From the NCBI GenBank assembly GCA_035299025.1, contig DATGXK010000007.1, forward strand, positions 124,001 through 188,000: a DNA stretch of 64,000 bases. The letters are read 5' to 3'. The position numbers and the translations under genes were made by a program. Each line of letters starts with the position of its first letter. Within the stretch, counting starts at the first letter, position 1. Below the pieces are notes generated by a model. The model made no database searches. It was given only the letters and a program-made list of their open reading frames with translations, and had not been told where the DNA came from. Below are positions 44,801 through 52,414 of this stretch, one piece after another. This DNA is from Leadbetterella sp035299025 (GTDB lineage: Bacteria > Bacteroidota > Bacteroidia > Cytophagales > Spirosomataceae).

Positions 44801-45088
44801 TCTTACCACTAAAAGAAAATCATTGACCGGCTCGCCATTTTTTATTCTTTCAAAATTGGCAAGAATGGCTTCTTTGAACTGCGGGTGCAGGAGGTCTTTG
44901 ATAGACATTTCTTTTATTTCGCCTCTCGAATAGCCCGAAATTTCCAAAAAAGCATTGTTAACAAACATGAATTCGCCCTCCAAGCTCAACATAAGGATGA
45001 CATCGGAGGTATTGTCTACAAAATCTTGAAGTAAATCAAAATTATCAATAGGTTGGTTATCTGCTTTTTTAGCGGTACTGTCTGACAT
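41834..45088 (-). CDS. Hybrid sensor histidine kinase: PAS-GAF-PAS-PAS-HK-REC-HPt
   Basis: A 1084-residue soluble hybrid kinase without membrane segment. Order: PAS (about 15-130, with NNAFLEISGYSRGEI), GAF (about 150-300), two PAS domains (about 310-440 and 440-560), HisKA with FLANMSHEIRTPMNGIIG (about 590), HATPase with GTGLGLVISKELCRKMGG, a receiver with the phospho-acceptor Asp in VILMDIQMPEMDG, and an HPt domain ending the protein with His in ELHTLKGNSGTIG. Both internal phosphorelay stations, receiver and HPt, are present. No obvious output regulator is next to it, so a separate one is likely. It is divergent from rsmA. Confidence 0.92.
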   Translation of the reverse strand: MSDSTAKKADNQPIDNFDLLQDFVDNTSDVILMLSLEGEFMFVNNAFLEISGYSRGEIKEMSIKDLLHPQFKEAILANFERIKNGEPVNDFLLVVRNKQQKRVYLSGDINCRYIKGEPVSFRCILKDITQRRRAEAAQNLYYAIAQSNLNTKSLEGFLTQVHQNLQKNIYANNFFVAVYEPENNSIYFPYHVDEYYETGHNYLKRNLGNGLIEYSILQNKPLIFNKEELSQLIEKEKLFIYESNLPAVQILVPLKINEKTIGVIGIKSYSDENKFSSRDLELLEFVSGQIAMAMERKKSEEELLLQTARLNAIFDSSTHYIWTVTQKRQLSSFNKNYHNLIYEQLGISPTINSSIEKIGWKLISPEDKPVLREKYNLAFQGLPQYFEMHWGEKDGGRNWFEFYLNPILSSEDGQIDEVSGIARNITEKKNALINLQKSENKFRNTIESFIDIYYRTDLAGNVIMISPSVLAHTGYTVEEVIHQKVDKFFENAKNSSQDIKALLKTGSITNFEVIVKRKDQTLRQFMLNIRMIKDSKGIPIEVEGVARDITELMKSAEELKKAKNEAEHSLKIKEQFLANMSHEIRTPMNGIIGMIDVLNETPLEKNQKDYVQTIKKSSETLLTILNDILDLSKIEAGKMELAYKPFEIKETLTNLVALFNQKAKEKNNQLIFEIEPKTPVYIEGDQIRLLQILSNLTSNAIKFTQNGTVKVQVSSESLAEEEHLVKFEVIDSGIGISEENQKKLFSSFQQLDISTKKSFGGTGLGLVISKELCRKMGGEIGLISTPGEGSNFWFSIKAKKAAQADIKANELVENDISFNNYFTGYSPKVLLVDDNAVNRKVASEILKKANCIVTTADSGQKAIDIFTENPAFDVILMDIQMPEMDGIETTQKLKEKFAEQLPKVVAMTAYSMQHDRENFISKGMDDYISKPIRANILIKKVAEYISGQKASVEISESKDNPKDIETNTFEIQADIPAFDAEVIESLREMVGTDMLLSVFEDFEKEGEEQIANSEAAFHKNDVVTIQKELHTLKGNSGTIGLMRIHEITKEIEVPAKTGDLTGFEERLAILKHEFEQFKLKYAKI

Positions 45089-45128
45089 TTATCTTTAGAG
45101 CGTTTTTCTGCCTAAAACTAAAGAATTA

Positions 45129-45953
45129 ATGCTTAATTTTGGGTATTATTTCAATAAAAAAGAATTTCATTTGGACAACGTAAGGGCTAAAAAACACTTG
45201 GGTCAACATTTTTTGAAAGACCTAGATGCCGCCAGAAGAATCGTAGAGTTATATCAAGACAAAAATCATAATAAACTGGTGCTTGAGATAGGTCCTGGCA
45301 TGGGAGTTTTGACCCAGTATTTGGTGAAAAACGAAGCATTGGATTTGGTTTTGATAGAAATTGATACGGAGTCTGTGGCGTATTTACAGAAGAATTTTAG
45401 TATGCCAAAGGAAAAAATTATTGAAGGAGATTTTCTGAAAATGAACTTTAAGGAATCGCTTCAATTGTCTGATAATCAGAAGTTTGGAATAATTGGAAAT
45501 TTTCCATACAATATTTCTTCTCAAATATTTTTCACAGTTTTGGATCACAAAGATACCATTGAAGAAATAGTGGGCATGGTGCAGAAGGAAGTGGGCCAAA
45601 GAATAGCATCAAAACCCGGAAATAAAGATTATGGAATTTTAAGTGTTTTATTGCAAGCCTTTTATGATATCGAATACTGCTTTACGGTTCCTCCTGGAGC
45701 ATTCAATCCACCTCCAAAGGTAGACTCCGGCGTGATACGATTGGTTAGAAATTATGATAAAGTATTGGATTGTGATTTCAAAAAATTCAAGTTGGTGGTT
45801 AAAACAGCTTTTAACCAAAGAAGGAAAATGCTTTCAAATGCATTGAAACCGATAACCAATAAAACAGATTTGCCATACGCCAACAAGCGTGCAGAAAACC
45901 TTGATTATCTGCAGTTTGTGGAGCTTACAAAGTTAATTTTTGAGATAGCGTAA
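45129..45953 (+). CDS. rsmA: 16S rRNA dimethyladenosine transferase
   Basis: A 274-residue SAM-dependent enzyme (KsgA) that dimethylates A1518 and A1519 of 16S rRNA. Landmarks: RAKKHLGQHFLKD, the SAM motif LEIGPGMGVLT, NFPYNISSQIFF and PPPKVDSGVIRL. The listed ATG adds MLNFGYYFNKKEFH before the family start DNVRAKKHLGQHF. A -7-like TAATTTTG lies at 45134-45141, inside the extension, so the in-frame TTG at 45171 is a serious alternative. The 3' end overlaps the convergent receiver-CRP regulator gene by 21 bases. Confidence 0.92.
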   Translation: MLNFGYYFNKKEFHLDNVRAKKHLGQHFLKDLDAARRIVELYQDKNHNKLVLEIGPGMGVLTQYLVKNEALDLVLIEIDTESVAYLQKNFSMPKEKIIEGDFLKMNFKESLQLSDNQKFGIIGNFPYNISSQIFFTVLDHKDTIEEIVGMVQKEVGQRIASKPGNKDYGILSVLLQAFYDIEYCFTVPPGAFNPPPKVDSGVIRLVRNYDKVLDCDFKKFKLVVKTAFNQRRKMLSNALKPITNKTDLPYANKRAENLDYLQFVELTKLIFEIA

Positions 45954-46988
45954 TTTTTCGAGATTCAGGATTTTTATTTTTCCGGAAGAAATTTCTATCA
46001 GTTTTTCATCTTTAAAGTCAGACAGGGTTCTGATGGCTGTTTCTATGGAGGTTCCGGCCATGTTTGAAAGATCTTCACGACTGATTTTCAATCCATTCAC
46101 TGGCTTTTTGTCTTCATTCTGCTCAAAAAACTTTATCAAACATTCAGACACTCTTTTTCTGACCGAGTTGTAAGCCAATTTCAGCAATTGGTCTTCATTT
46201 TCTTTGATATTATCCGAAAGCATTTTGATGAATTTCTGCGAAACCTGACGGTTCTGATGGATAAGTTTGAAGAATTCGGACTTCGGAATTAAGGTTATTT
46301 CACAGTCTTCTAGTGCCGCTGCAGACTCCATGTAGCTGTCTTCACGCATGAGGTTTACGTAGCCAAAGAAATCTCCCTCATTGTGTAGGTTGATAATCAG
46401 CTCTTTACCATCTTCGTTGGTTTTGTAGGTCTTTATTTTGCCTTTTTCTATATAAAACAAGTAAAGCGGAAAATCACCCTCCCTGAAGATTTCGGACTTC
46501 TTCTTATATTTTCTTTTTTCTCGATTTGTGGTCAGGTTTCTTAGTTCTTGCTCACCACCTACGTCTCTCACCAGGTTGTTTAGCCCATCTATATTTCTAG
46601 AATATTTTTTCTCTAAAAGTTCTATTTTCTTGAATCGGCTTTCAATGGCATTGAGCAAGTCTACATCATCAAAAGGCTTGGTGATATAATCGTCGGCCCC
46701 CATTTCCATGCCTTTTCTAAAGTCTTGGCGGTCAGCCTTAGCTGTAAGAAAAATAAATGGAATATTCTCAGTATCAGGGTTTTTAGAAAGCAGATGCAAT
46801 ACGCTATAACCGTCTAGTACCGGCATCATAATGTCGCATATAATTAGGTCAGGTTTGGCAGAGGCTGCTGTTTCGACACCAATTTTTCCGTTTTCGGCGG
46901 TAATGACTTCGTAACCGTCTAGTTCAAGAATCTCGGCAGTATTTTCTCTGATTTCATGGTTATCTTCTATGAGCAATATTCGTTTCAT
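45933..46988 (-). CDS. Receiver-CRP fusion transcription regulator
   Basis: A 351-residue regulator made of a receiver domain (about 1-120, DN at 9-10, phospho-acceptor Asp52 in CDIMMP, Lys in ITKPFDD near 104), a cNMP-binding fold (about 150-260, YKKKSEIFREGDFPLYLFYIEKGKIKTYK, with GDFFGYVNLM), and a Crp-type winged helix (about 285-345, ISREDLSNMAGTSIETAIRTLSDFKDEKLIEI). Phosphorylation by the PAS kinase encoded 17 bases upstream probably controls DNA binding. A perfect inverted repeat upstream of the kinase gene is the likely operator. Its stop lies inside the 3' end of rsmA. Confidence 0.92.
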   Translation of the reverse strand: MKRILLIEDNHEIRENTAEILELDGYEVITAENGKIGVETAASAKPDLIICDIMMPVLDGYSVLHLLSKNPDTENIPFIFLTAKADRQDFRKGMEMGADDYITKPFDDVDLLNAIESRFKKIELLEKKYSRNIDGLNNLVRDVGGEQELRNLTTNREKRKYKKKSEIFREGDFPLYLFYIEKGKIKTYKTNEDGKELIINLHNEGDFFGYVNLMREDSYMESAAALEDCEITLIPKSEFFKLIHQNRQVSQKFIKMLSDNIKENEDQLLKLAYNSVRKRVSECLIKFFEQNEDKKPVNGLKISREDLSNMAGTSIETAIRTLSDFKDEKLIEISSGKIKILNLEKLRYLKN

Positions 46989-47005
46989 GAGATGGGAATA
47001 ATGAT

Positions 47006-48274
47006 TTAATTATCGTTTATCTGAAGTTTGAGATTCCTAGGTAAATTTACGTTAAAAATGCTTCCTTTGCCTACTTCACTCGAAAATTTAATGTTTCCTT
47101 TGAGATAATTTACATATTGGAGTACGATACTGAGCCCAAGGCCCGTACCCTGAATATTGTCTACATTACTCGATCTGAAAAAGCGGGTAAAGAGCTTTTT
47201 GTGATCGTTTTTAGGAATACCGATGCCACTGTCTTTGATAGAAAAATATATCTCTGTGTTGTCCATTTTTAGACTTATTTCAATGGGCGAGTTTTCAGAT
47301 GAAAACTTTATGGCATTGGTAAGTAGATTGACTATAATATGCCTTAGCAACTTAGGGTCTTGGAAAATGAATTCGTTCTCGATTTTGTCAGTAGAAAGAT
47401 TTATGGTTTGCCCGGGTTTAAGTAGGCCATGGAGATCGAGGATAAGCTCGTTAATAAAACTCCGGATATTAAATGTCTCAGGATTTACGACTACTTTACC
47501 CTCCTCTATTTTGTTGACAGAAAGTATGTCATTTAATATTTCTGTTAGATTTTTTATCGATTTCTTGATACGGTCATTGTGTTTGTTTCTTTTCTCCAGT
47601 TCGTTGAGTTCATTGTATTTTTCCATCAACGACAACGAAGACAGTATGGTAGAAAGGGGTGTACGAAATTCATGAGAGGCTATGGATATGAACTTGGTTT
47701 TCATCGAATTGAGTTCTTGTTCGCGTTTCAAGGAGTTGTCAAGTTCGCTTTTGGTTTTTTCTAATTTTTGAATGGCCTCTTTGAGGATAAGGGTGCGTTC
47801 TTCTACTTCTTTTTCGAGCTCTTTTCTATAGTTTTGTTCGTTTTCTTCAGCTTTTTTCCGGGTAGTGATGTCTATAATGAAGCAAATTACAAAACTGCCT
47901 AGAGAGTTTTTGAAAGGACTGAGGCTGACTTCAACAGGAAATTCCTCCCCGTTTTTTCTAAGAGCTGAGAGGTCGTATTGCAAGCCCATACTTCTGGCAT
48001 GTGGATTTTGCATGTACTTTTCCCGGTGCCCAACGTGGTTGTCTTTAAATCTCTGGGGAATCAGAACTTCAATTTTTTGTCCGATAATTTCTTTTTCGCT
48101 AGAATAACCAAAAGTTTTTAAGCCTGAAGGATTGATTTTAATGATTCTGCTTTGGTCATCAGATATAATAATGCCTTCATTTGCATACTTAAATATTGCT
48201 TCAAATTGATTAATAATATCGATTTCCACGAAATGCTGATTGTAAAATTTGTCACTTTGGTCTTCCATTCGCAA
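47006..48274 (-). CDS. PAS domain sensor histidine kinase (FixL-like PAS)
   Basis: A 422-residue soluble kinase. It has a PAS domain (about 25-145), a coiled coil (about 150-185), HisKA with phospho-acceptor His201 in ISIASHEFRTPLSTILSS, and HATPase with NLLTNAIKFSSENSP, GIGIPK and GTGLGLSIV. The PAS segment VGHREKYMQNPHARSMG followed by LRKNGEEFPVEVSLSP matches the FixL type, with His92 at the position of the FixL haem-binding His by eye. Related non-haem PAS domains can look the same, so haem binding is not established. It is the partner of the receiver-CRP regulator. Confidence 0.92.
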   Translation of the reverse strand: MRMEDQSDKFYNQHFVEIDIINQFEAIFKYANEGIIISDDQSRIIKINPSGLKTFGYSSEKEIIGQKIEVLIPQRFKDNHVGHREKYMQNPHARSMGLQYDLSALRKNGEEFPVEVSLSPFKNSLGSFVICFIIDITTRKKAEENEQNYRKELEKEVEERTLILKEAIQKLEKTKSELDNSLKREQELNSMKTKFISIASHEFRTPLSTILSSLSLMEKYNELNELEKRNKHNDRIKKSIKNLTEILNDILSVNKIEEGKVVVNPETFNIRSFINELILDLHGLLKPGQTINLSTDKIENEFIFQDPKLLRHIIVNLLTNAIKFSSENSPIEISLKMDNTEIYFSIKDSGIGIPKNDHKKLFTRFFRSSNVDNIQGTGLGLSIVLQYVNYLKGNIKFSSEVGKGSIFNVNLPRNLKLQINDN

Positions 48275-48298
48275 ACTATCCTTAATGTTTGACCAAAT

Positions 48299-48316
48299 TT
48301 ATGACATTTGTCATAA
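48299..48316. promoter_or_regulatory. 18-bp perfect inverted repeat, probable operator of the receiver-CRP regulator
   Basis: TTATGACA-TT-TGTCATAA: 8-bp arms with a 2-base spacer. It lies between the divergent kinase gene (start 48274) and small gene (start 48410). On the minus strand its edge fuses with TAAATTTG (48301-48294), a perfect -7 element for the kinase gene, so a bound protein would touch the promoter. The arm spacing and symmetry suit a Crp-family dimer. Confidence 0.7.
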
Positions 48317-48365
48317 TTAGATTCTTGGCGGTGATATATTTCTTTTTAATATTTTTTGGTGCCTG

Positions 48366-48376
48366 ATGACTGTCAT
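48366..48376. promoter_or_regulatory. Second, shorter copy of the inverted repeat
   Basis: ATGAC-T-GTCAT, sharing the ATGAC/GTCAT arms and the following AATA with the 18-bp repeat 60 bases away. It lies 34 bases before the ATG of the small gene. Confidence 0.5.
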
Positions 48377-48409
48377 AATATCTCAGAGAAAAAAGTTTCA
48401 ATTTTGGAC

Positions 48410-48790
48410 ATGGATTTGAAAATTTACTCAATGATTGACAATGATGAAATATTGATAGATAGTGAAACCCGAATCTCTCAGCTTTTGAAGGGGTTCAATA
48501 CCGCTTTTCCGTTTTTGAGGCTAGAAATTTACCGAAAGGGCGATAAAATGAGTATTGATCACCGAGATTTCAGACTTTTTGAGTTGGGAAATCTTAAAAG
48601 TCCACAAAGTTTTAGTATTTCTGGAGAGCTAAAAGTGAAGGAAATGGAAGCTTTGTTTAAGTCAAAACTAGGGTTAGATGTCGCAATTTTTAGAAAAATG
48701 GGCAGCTCGGAGGTAGAAACTACTTTCACGAGCCAATGGACGCTCAATCATCAAAATCACAAAGGACAGGAAATACACCAAACCATCTGA
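48410..48790 (+). CDS. Conserved Bacteroidota small protein of unknown function
   Basis: A 126-residue soluble protein starting MDLKIYSMIDNDEIL. The pattern FNTAFPFLRLEIYRKG in the N-terminal third, then LKVKEMEALFKSKLGLDVAIFRKMGSSEVETTFTSQWTLNHQNHKG, recalls a common but uncharacterised Bacteroidota family often found beside Crp-type regulators. I do not know its function. ATG 48410 is preferred over 48356 because the second inverted repeat and probable promoter lie between. It shares the operator region with the kinase gene and may belong to the same regulon. Confidence 0.75.
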   Translation: MDLKIYSMIDNDEILIDSETRISQLLKGFNTAFPFLRLEIYRKGDKMSIDHRDFRLFELGNLKSPQSFSISGELKVKEMEALFKSKLGLDVAIFRKMGSSEVETTFTSQWTLNHQNHKGQEIHQTI

Positions 48791-48797
48791 TTTGGTA

Positions 48798-49772
48798 TTA
48801 CAGTTTTACTATAATTCTTCCGGTTTGACCGCCGGCAAGCATCTTTTCTACTTCGTGTTCTACCTCGTTTAGCGAAATTTCCTTACAAATAGATTCTAAG
48901 TTTTCGGGCTTCCAATCACCAGCTAGTTTATTCCAAAGCTGGTTTCTCCATTTTAGCGAGGCTTCTGCCGAATCAATTCCAAAAAGTGCAAGTCCACGAA
49001 GTATAAATGGAAAAACTGTGGTATTTAGAGTAGGAGATAGAGCCATTCCACAAATGGACACGCCACCGTTGGGTTTTATTAGCTTCAATATATTTTCTAA
49101 GACTGTACCACCAACAGTGTCAATGGCTGCCTCAAAAATCGGCTTAAGCAGTGGGCGTTGGCTATTTTCGAAACTATGTATCACTTCAGTGGCTCCAAGG
49201 GTTTTTAGAAAATCCACTGCAGATTCCTTTCTTGAAAATGCTACAGGTTGAAGGCCAAGTTTACTCAGCATCATAATAGCCAAGGTTCCTACGCCACCCG
49301 TTGCTCCACTCACCACCACCGAGCCGTTTTTTAGTCCATTCTGAATTAATTTATCGATGCACATGGCCGCAGTAAGACCGGCTGTACCGAATATCATGCT
49401 TTCTTTCAGAGTGAGAGAAGTAGGTTTTTTTATTGCCCAATTGGCAGGAATTGATATGTATTCTGAAAAACCTCCAGAAGTGTTCATTCCCAAGTCGAAA
49501 CCCGTTACTATTACCTCTTGGCCTATTTCGAAATCTTCCGAACTGGATTTTACAATTGTACCGGCGGCATCTATGCCTGGTGTGTGTGGGTATTTTTTTG
49601 TAACACCCTTATTTCCAGAGAAAGAAAGAGCGTCTTTAAAGTTGAGAGAGGAATATTTGACCTTTATGAGAAGGTCATTTTGGGGTAAAGAATCAAGGCT
49701 CGATTCCTCAATTTTATGAGAAAACGAGCCTTCTTCTGATTCAGAGACAACTATTTTGTTGAACTTTTCCAT
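48798..49772 (-). CDS. Zinc-independent MDR family reductase (AcuI/YhdH-like)
   Basis: A 324-residue NADPH-dependent oxidoreductase of the YhdH/YhfP (acryloyl-CoA reductase) group. The N-terminal half carries LNFKDALSFSGNKGVTKKYPHTPGIDAAGTI; the Rossmann motif VVSGATGGVGTLAIMML is near 155-171, and GRIIVKL closes the protein. The true substrate (acrylyl-CoA or a quinone) is not known. Its start overlaps the last 22 bases of pyrG on the same strand, so they are probably cotranscribed. Confidence 0.9.
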   Translation of the reverse strand: MEKFNKIVVSESEEGSFSHKIEESSLDSLPQNDLLIKVKYSSLNFKDALSFSGNKGVTKKYPHTPGIDAAGTIVKSSSEDFEIGQEVIVTGFDLGMNTSGGFSEYISIPANWAIKKPTSLTLKESMIFGTAGLTAAMCIDKLIQNGLKNGSVVVSGATGGVGTLAIMMLSKLGLQPVAFSRKESAVDFLKTLGATEVIHSFENSQRPLLKPIFEAAIDTVGGTVLENILKLIKPNGGVSICGMALSPTLNTTVFPFILRGLALFGIDSAEASLKWRNQLWNKLAGDWKPENLESICKEISLNEVEHEVEKMLAGGQTGRIIVKL

Positions 49773-51397
49773 TTTGAATAATCAAGAGCTGCCTTTACGA
49801 AACTAATAAATAAAGGATGCGGCTGAAGAACCGTACTTTTGAGCTCAGGGTGATATTGTACACCAATAAAGAATCTTTTGGTTGGTATTTCTATGATTTC
49901 CACCAAGTCGTTTTCGGGGTTTGTACCACCAATGAAAAGTCCTTTTTCCTCGAAATCTTTTCGATACTTGTTGTTAAACTCCCAGCGGTGGCGGTGTCTT
50001 TCGGAGATTTTTGATTTTCCGTATATTTTTTTGGCCAATGACTTGTCGGTTAGTTTACAATTGTAAGAACCTAAACGCATAGTTCCGCCTTTGTTTTCTA
50101 CGTTTTGTTGGTCTTCCATAAGGTCAATTACTGGAAATTCAGTGTTTTTCTCCATTTCGGTAGAATGTGCACCTTGCCAGCCCAAAACATTTCTTGCGTA
50201 TTCTATCACAGCCATTTGCATTCCCAAACAAATACCCAAGAACGGAATGTTATTTTCTCTTACATATTTTACGGCCTCTATTTTTCCTTCTATACCTCTT
50301 TCTCCAAAACCCGGAGCTACCAATACGGCATCAAGATTTTTGAGTTTTTCTTCTGTGCTACCTACAACCAATGATTCTGAGTGAATCCACGAGATTTTTA
50401 CTTTACAATTGTTTTCGGCACCAGCATGTATAAATGCCTCAATAATAGACTTGTAGGCATCTTTGAGTTCAACGTATTTACCAATAAGGCCTACCGTAAC
50501 TTCGTTTTCTGGTTTTTTTAGTCTTTGCAAAAACTCCTCCCACTTTTTCATGTCGGCATCGTGGTCATTGTAGATGTCTAGCATATACAATACACGCTGA
50601 TCGAGTTTTTCTTTTTTCATCAGCATAGGTACTTCATAGATGGTTTTGGCATCCATGGCTTCTATGACCGAATTTATTTCGACATTGCAAAAAAGAGCTA
50701 TTTTTTTTCTGATATCTAATGGTAAATGATGCTCGGTGCGACAAACTATGATATCAGGCTGAATACCAGACTCTTGCAGTTGTTTTACAGAGTGTTGTGT
50801 AGGTTTGGTTTTAAGTTCTTCGGCTGATTTTAAGTAAGGTACCAAAGTAAGATGAATGGTGAGCATGTTTTTTTCGCCCAATTCCCACTTTAGTTGCCTG
50901 ATGGCCTCAATAAAAGGTAGGGATTCTATATCTCCTACGCATCCACCGATTTCGGTTATGATGATGTCATATTTGCCACTATCGCCCAGCAGTCTGATGT
51001 TTCGCTTGATTTCGTCCGTAATGTGCGGGATAACCTGTACGGTTTTTCCGAGAAAATCTCCACGACGCTCTTTGCTAAGTACATTATAGTAAATTCTACC
51101 CGTGGTTACGTTGTTGGCCTGAGAGGTCTGAACATTCAGAAAACGCTCATAATGCCCAAGGTCTAGGTCGGTTTCGGCACCGTCGTCGGTTACATAGCAT
51201 TCGCCATGCTCATAAGGGTTGAGCGTTCCCGGGTCTACGTTTAAATAAGGGTCGAGTTTTTGAATTGTAACAGATAAACCTCTGGCCTGAAGAAGTTTGG
51301 CCAATGAGGAGGCAATGATGCCTTTTCCTAGTGACGAGGCCACACCGCCTGTTACAAATATATACTTAGTTTTCTTTTGTTTCCCGCTCAATGGCAT
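49751..51397 (-). CDS. pyrG: CTP synthase
   Basis: A 548-residue enzyme that makes CTP from UTP, ATP and glutamine. The synthase domain (about 1-270) starts TKYIFVTGGVASSLGKGI and has KLDPYLNVDPGTLNPYEHGE. The glutaminase domain (about 300-540) has the nucleophile in FLGICLGMQM and the His/Glu pair in VQYHPELKS. Together with cdd (54874) it shows pyrimidine synthesis and salvage in the same region. ATG 51397 was chosen because MPLSGKQKKTKYIFVTGG is the family start; the frame extends to 51451. Confidence 0.96.
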   Translation of the reverse strand: MPLSGKQKKTKYIFVTGGVASSLGKGIIASSLAKLLQARGLSVTIQKLDPYLNVDPGTLNPYEHGECYVTDDGAETDLDLGHYERFLNVQTSQANNVTTGRIYYNVLSKERRGDFLGKTVQVIPHITDEIKRNIRLLGDSGKYDIIITEIGGCVGDIESLPFIEAIRQLKWELGEKNMLTIHLTLVPYLKSAEELKTKPTQHSVKQLQESGIQPDIIVCRTEHHLPLDIRKKIALFCNVEINSVIEAMDAKTIYEVPMLMKKEKLDQRVLYMLDIYNDHDADMKKWEEFLQRLKKPENEVTVGLIGKYVELKDAYKSIIEAFIHAGAENNCKVKISWIHSESLVVGSTEEKLKNLDAVLVAPGFGERGIEGKIEAVKYVRENNIPFLGICLGMQMAVIEYARNVLGWQGAHSTEMEKNTEFPVIDLMEDQQNVENKGGTMRLGSYNCKLTDKSLAKKIYGKSKISERHRHRWEFNNKYRKDFEEKGLFIGGTNPENDLVEIIEIPTKRFFIGVQYHPELKSTVLQPHPLFISFVKAALDYSKWKSSTK

Positions 51398-51507
51398 CGT
51401 ATTAAATGATTGATTACGGGATACAAAGTTAGGAATATTTGCCGAAGGCAAGCATACTTTTCGGAATAAAAAATAACAAAAATCCTAACGAGCTAAATAT
51501 AACAATC

Positions 51508-52317
51508 TTAGAGCTCGCAATCGTAAGTAAATTCTTCTGAGAGCGGTGAAGGTCTGTTGTTGACAGTCCGTGTATAATCTACTTTGGTCGGAAATCCGAG
51601 CGAATTGTACTGGTACTCGTAGCTGTAGTTTATTTTTTCTAGGCCCTTTTTTACTACAGATGTCTTCACATTGTTGGTATTTATGTAGTGTGTGAAATTC
51701 AAACCACCGCTAATTAGCGAATACACCATATAATAGCTCAAAAGATTCCCAATTTTTTGATTTTTGTAGGGCGAAGGTTTGTCGTCAAATTCAGTATTTT
51801 CGAGCAAAGTCTCCCATTCTCCGTTTAAAAACGCACTGATATATTTTACGTTTCCGTTGGCATCATAGCTAAAGCGGGTATCTACTTTATCAGGGAATGT
51901 CGGCCAATTCAGCAGCAATTGGTCTATTTTACCAGACTGATTGTATGTAATAGTGGTCGGATAACTAAATTTTTTGCCCTGGCTATCGGTGCCTTCAAAT
52001 GTTATTTTGGTCAAAAGCCCCTTGGTGTCAAATTCGAAAAGTGTATACGAGTTTTTGCTGTTGGTGTTTACTGCCCTAGAAAGCTTGCCGGCTGTATAAA
52101 TGAAGGTGTCAAAATCGTTGAAACCTACAATATTTTGAAGCACATTGTCCTTAAATACGTAATTGTATTGCTGCCCGTCTGATCGCTTGTTCGACAGGAT
52201 TTTACATTCTTTATTGGGTTCAATAGGCTTCTCTATTCCAAGATTTTTAGTTGCGTCTTTTTCACAGGCAAAAAGTGAAAAAAGAAAAATTGTTAGGTGA
52301 AAATATTTTTTTGGCAT
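51508..52317 (-). CDS. Lipoprotein with YD/RHS-like repeats (DUF4595-like)
   Basis: A 269-residue lipoprotein. The signal peptide ends in a lipobox with LFAC (Cys18). The body consists of strand-turn repeats such as LLTKITFEGTD, YNQSGKIDQLLLNWP and SYDANGNVKYISAFL, a pattern of YD/RHS-like proteins of the DUF4595 kind. Its role is unknown, and the outer membrane is the likely location. The gene stands alone between pyrG and groEL and has no visible terminator of its own. Confidence 0.75.
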   Translation of the reverse strand: MPKKYFHLTIFLFSLFACEKDATKNLGIEKPIEPNKECKILSNKRSDGQQYNYVFKDNVLQNIVGFNDFDTFIYTAGKLSRAVNTNSKNSYTLFEFDTKGLLTKITFEGTDSQGKKFSYPTTITYNQSGKIDQLLLNWPTFPDKVDTRFSYDANGNVKYISAFLNGEWETLLENTEFDDKPSPYKNQKIGNLLSYYMVYSLISGGLNFTHYINTNNVKTSVVKKGLEKINYSYEYQYNSLGFPTKVDYTRTVNNRPSPLSEEFTYDCEL

Positions 52318-52360
52318 TATGGTGTTATTATACCAAAAAATAGCTGCAAAAATTGTGCTA

Positions 52361-52388
52361 AAAAAAAAGCCCGCATCGAAATGCAGGC
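52361..52388 (-). terminator. Terminator of the groES-groEL operon
   Basis: On the minus strand GCCTGCAT-TTCG-ATGCGGGC (one wobble) followed by a run of eight T. It begins 27 bases after the groEL stop. Confidence 0.85.
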
Positions 52389-52414
52389 CTTTTTAAAGAA
52401 TATTTTAGAACGAA

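Noticed and set aside
47006..48274. Definite haem-binding oxygen sensor
   Set aside because: His92 matches the FixL position by eye, but many non-haem PAS domains share the HR..Y....RxMG..RKNGxxFPVE pattern. It is kept as a hypothesis only.
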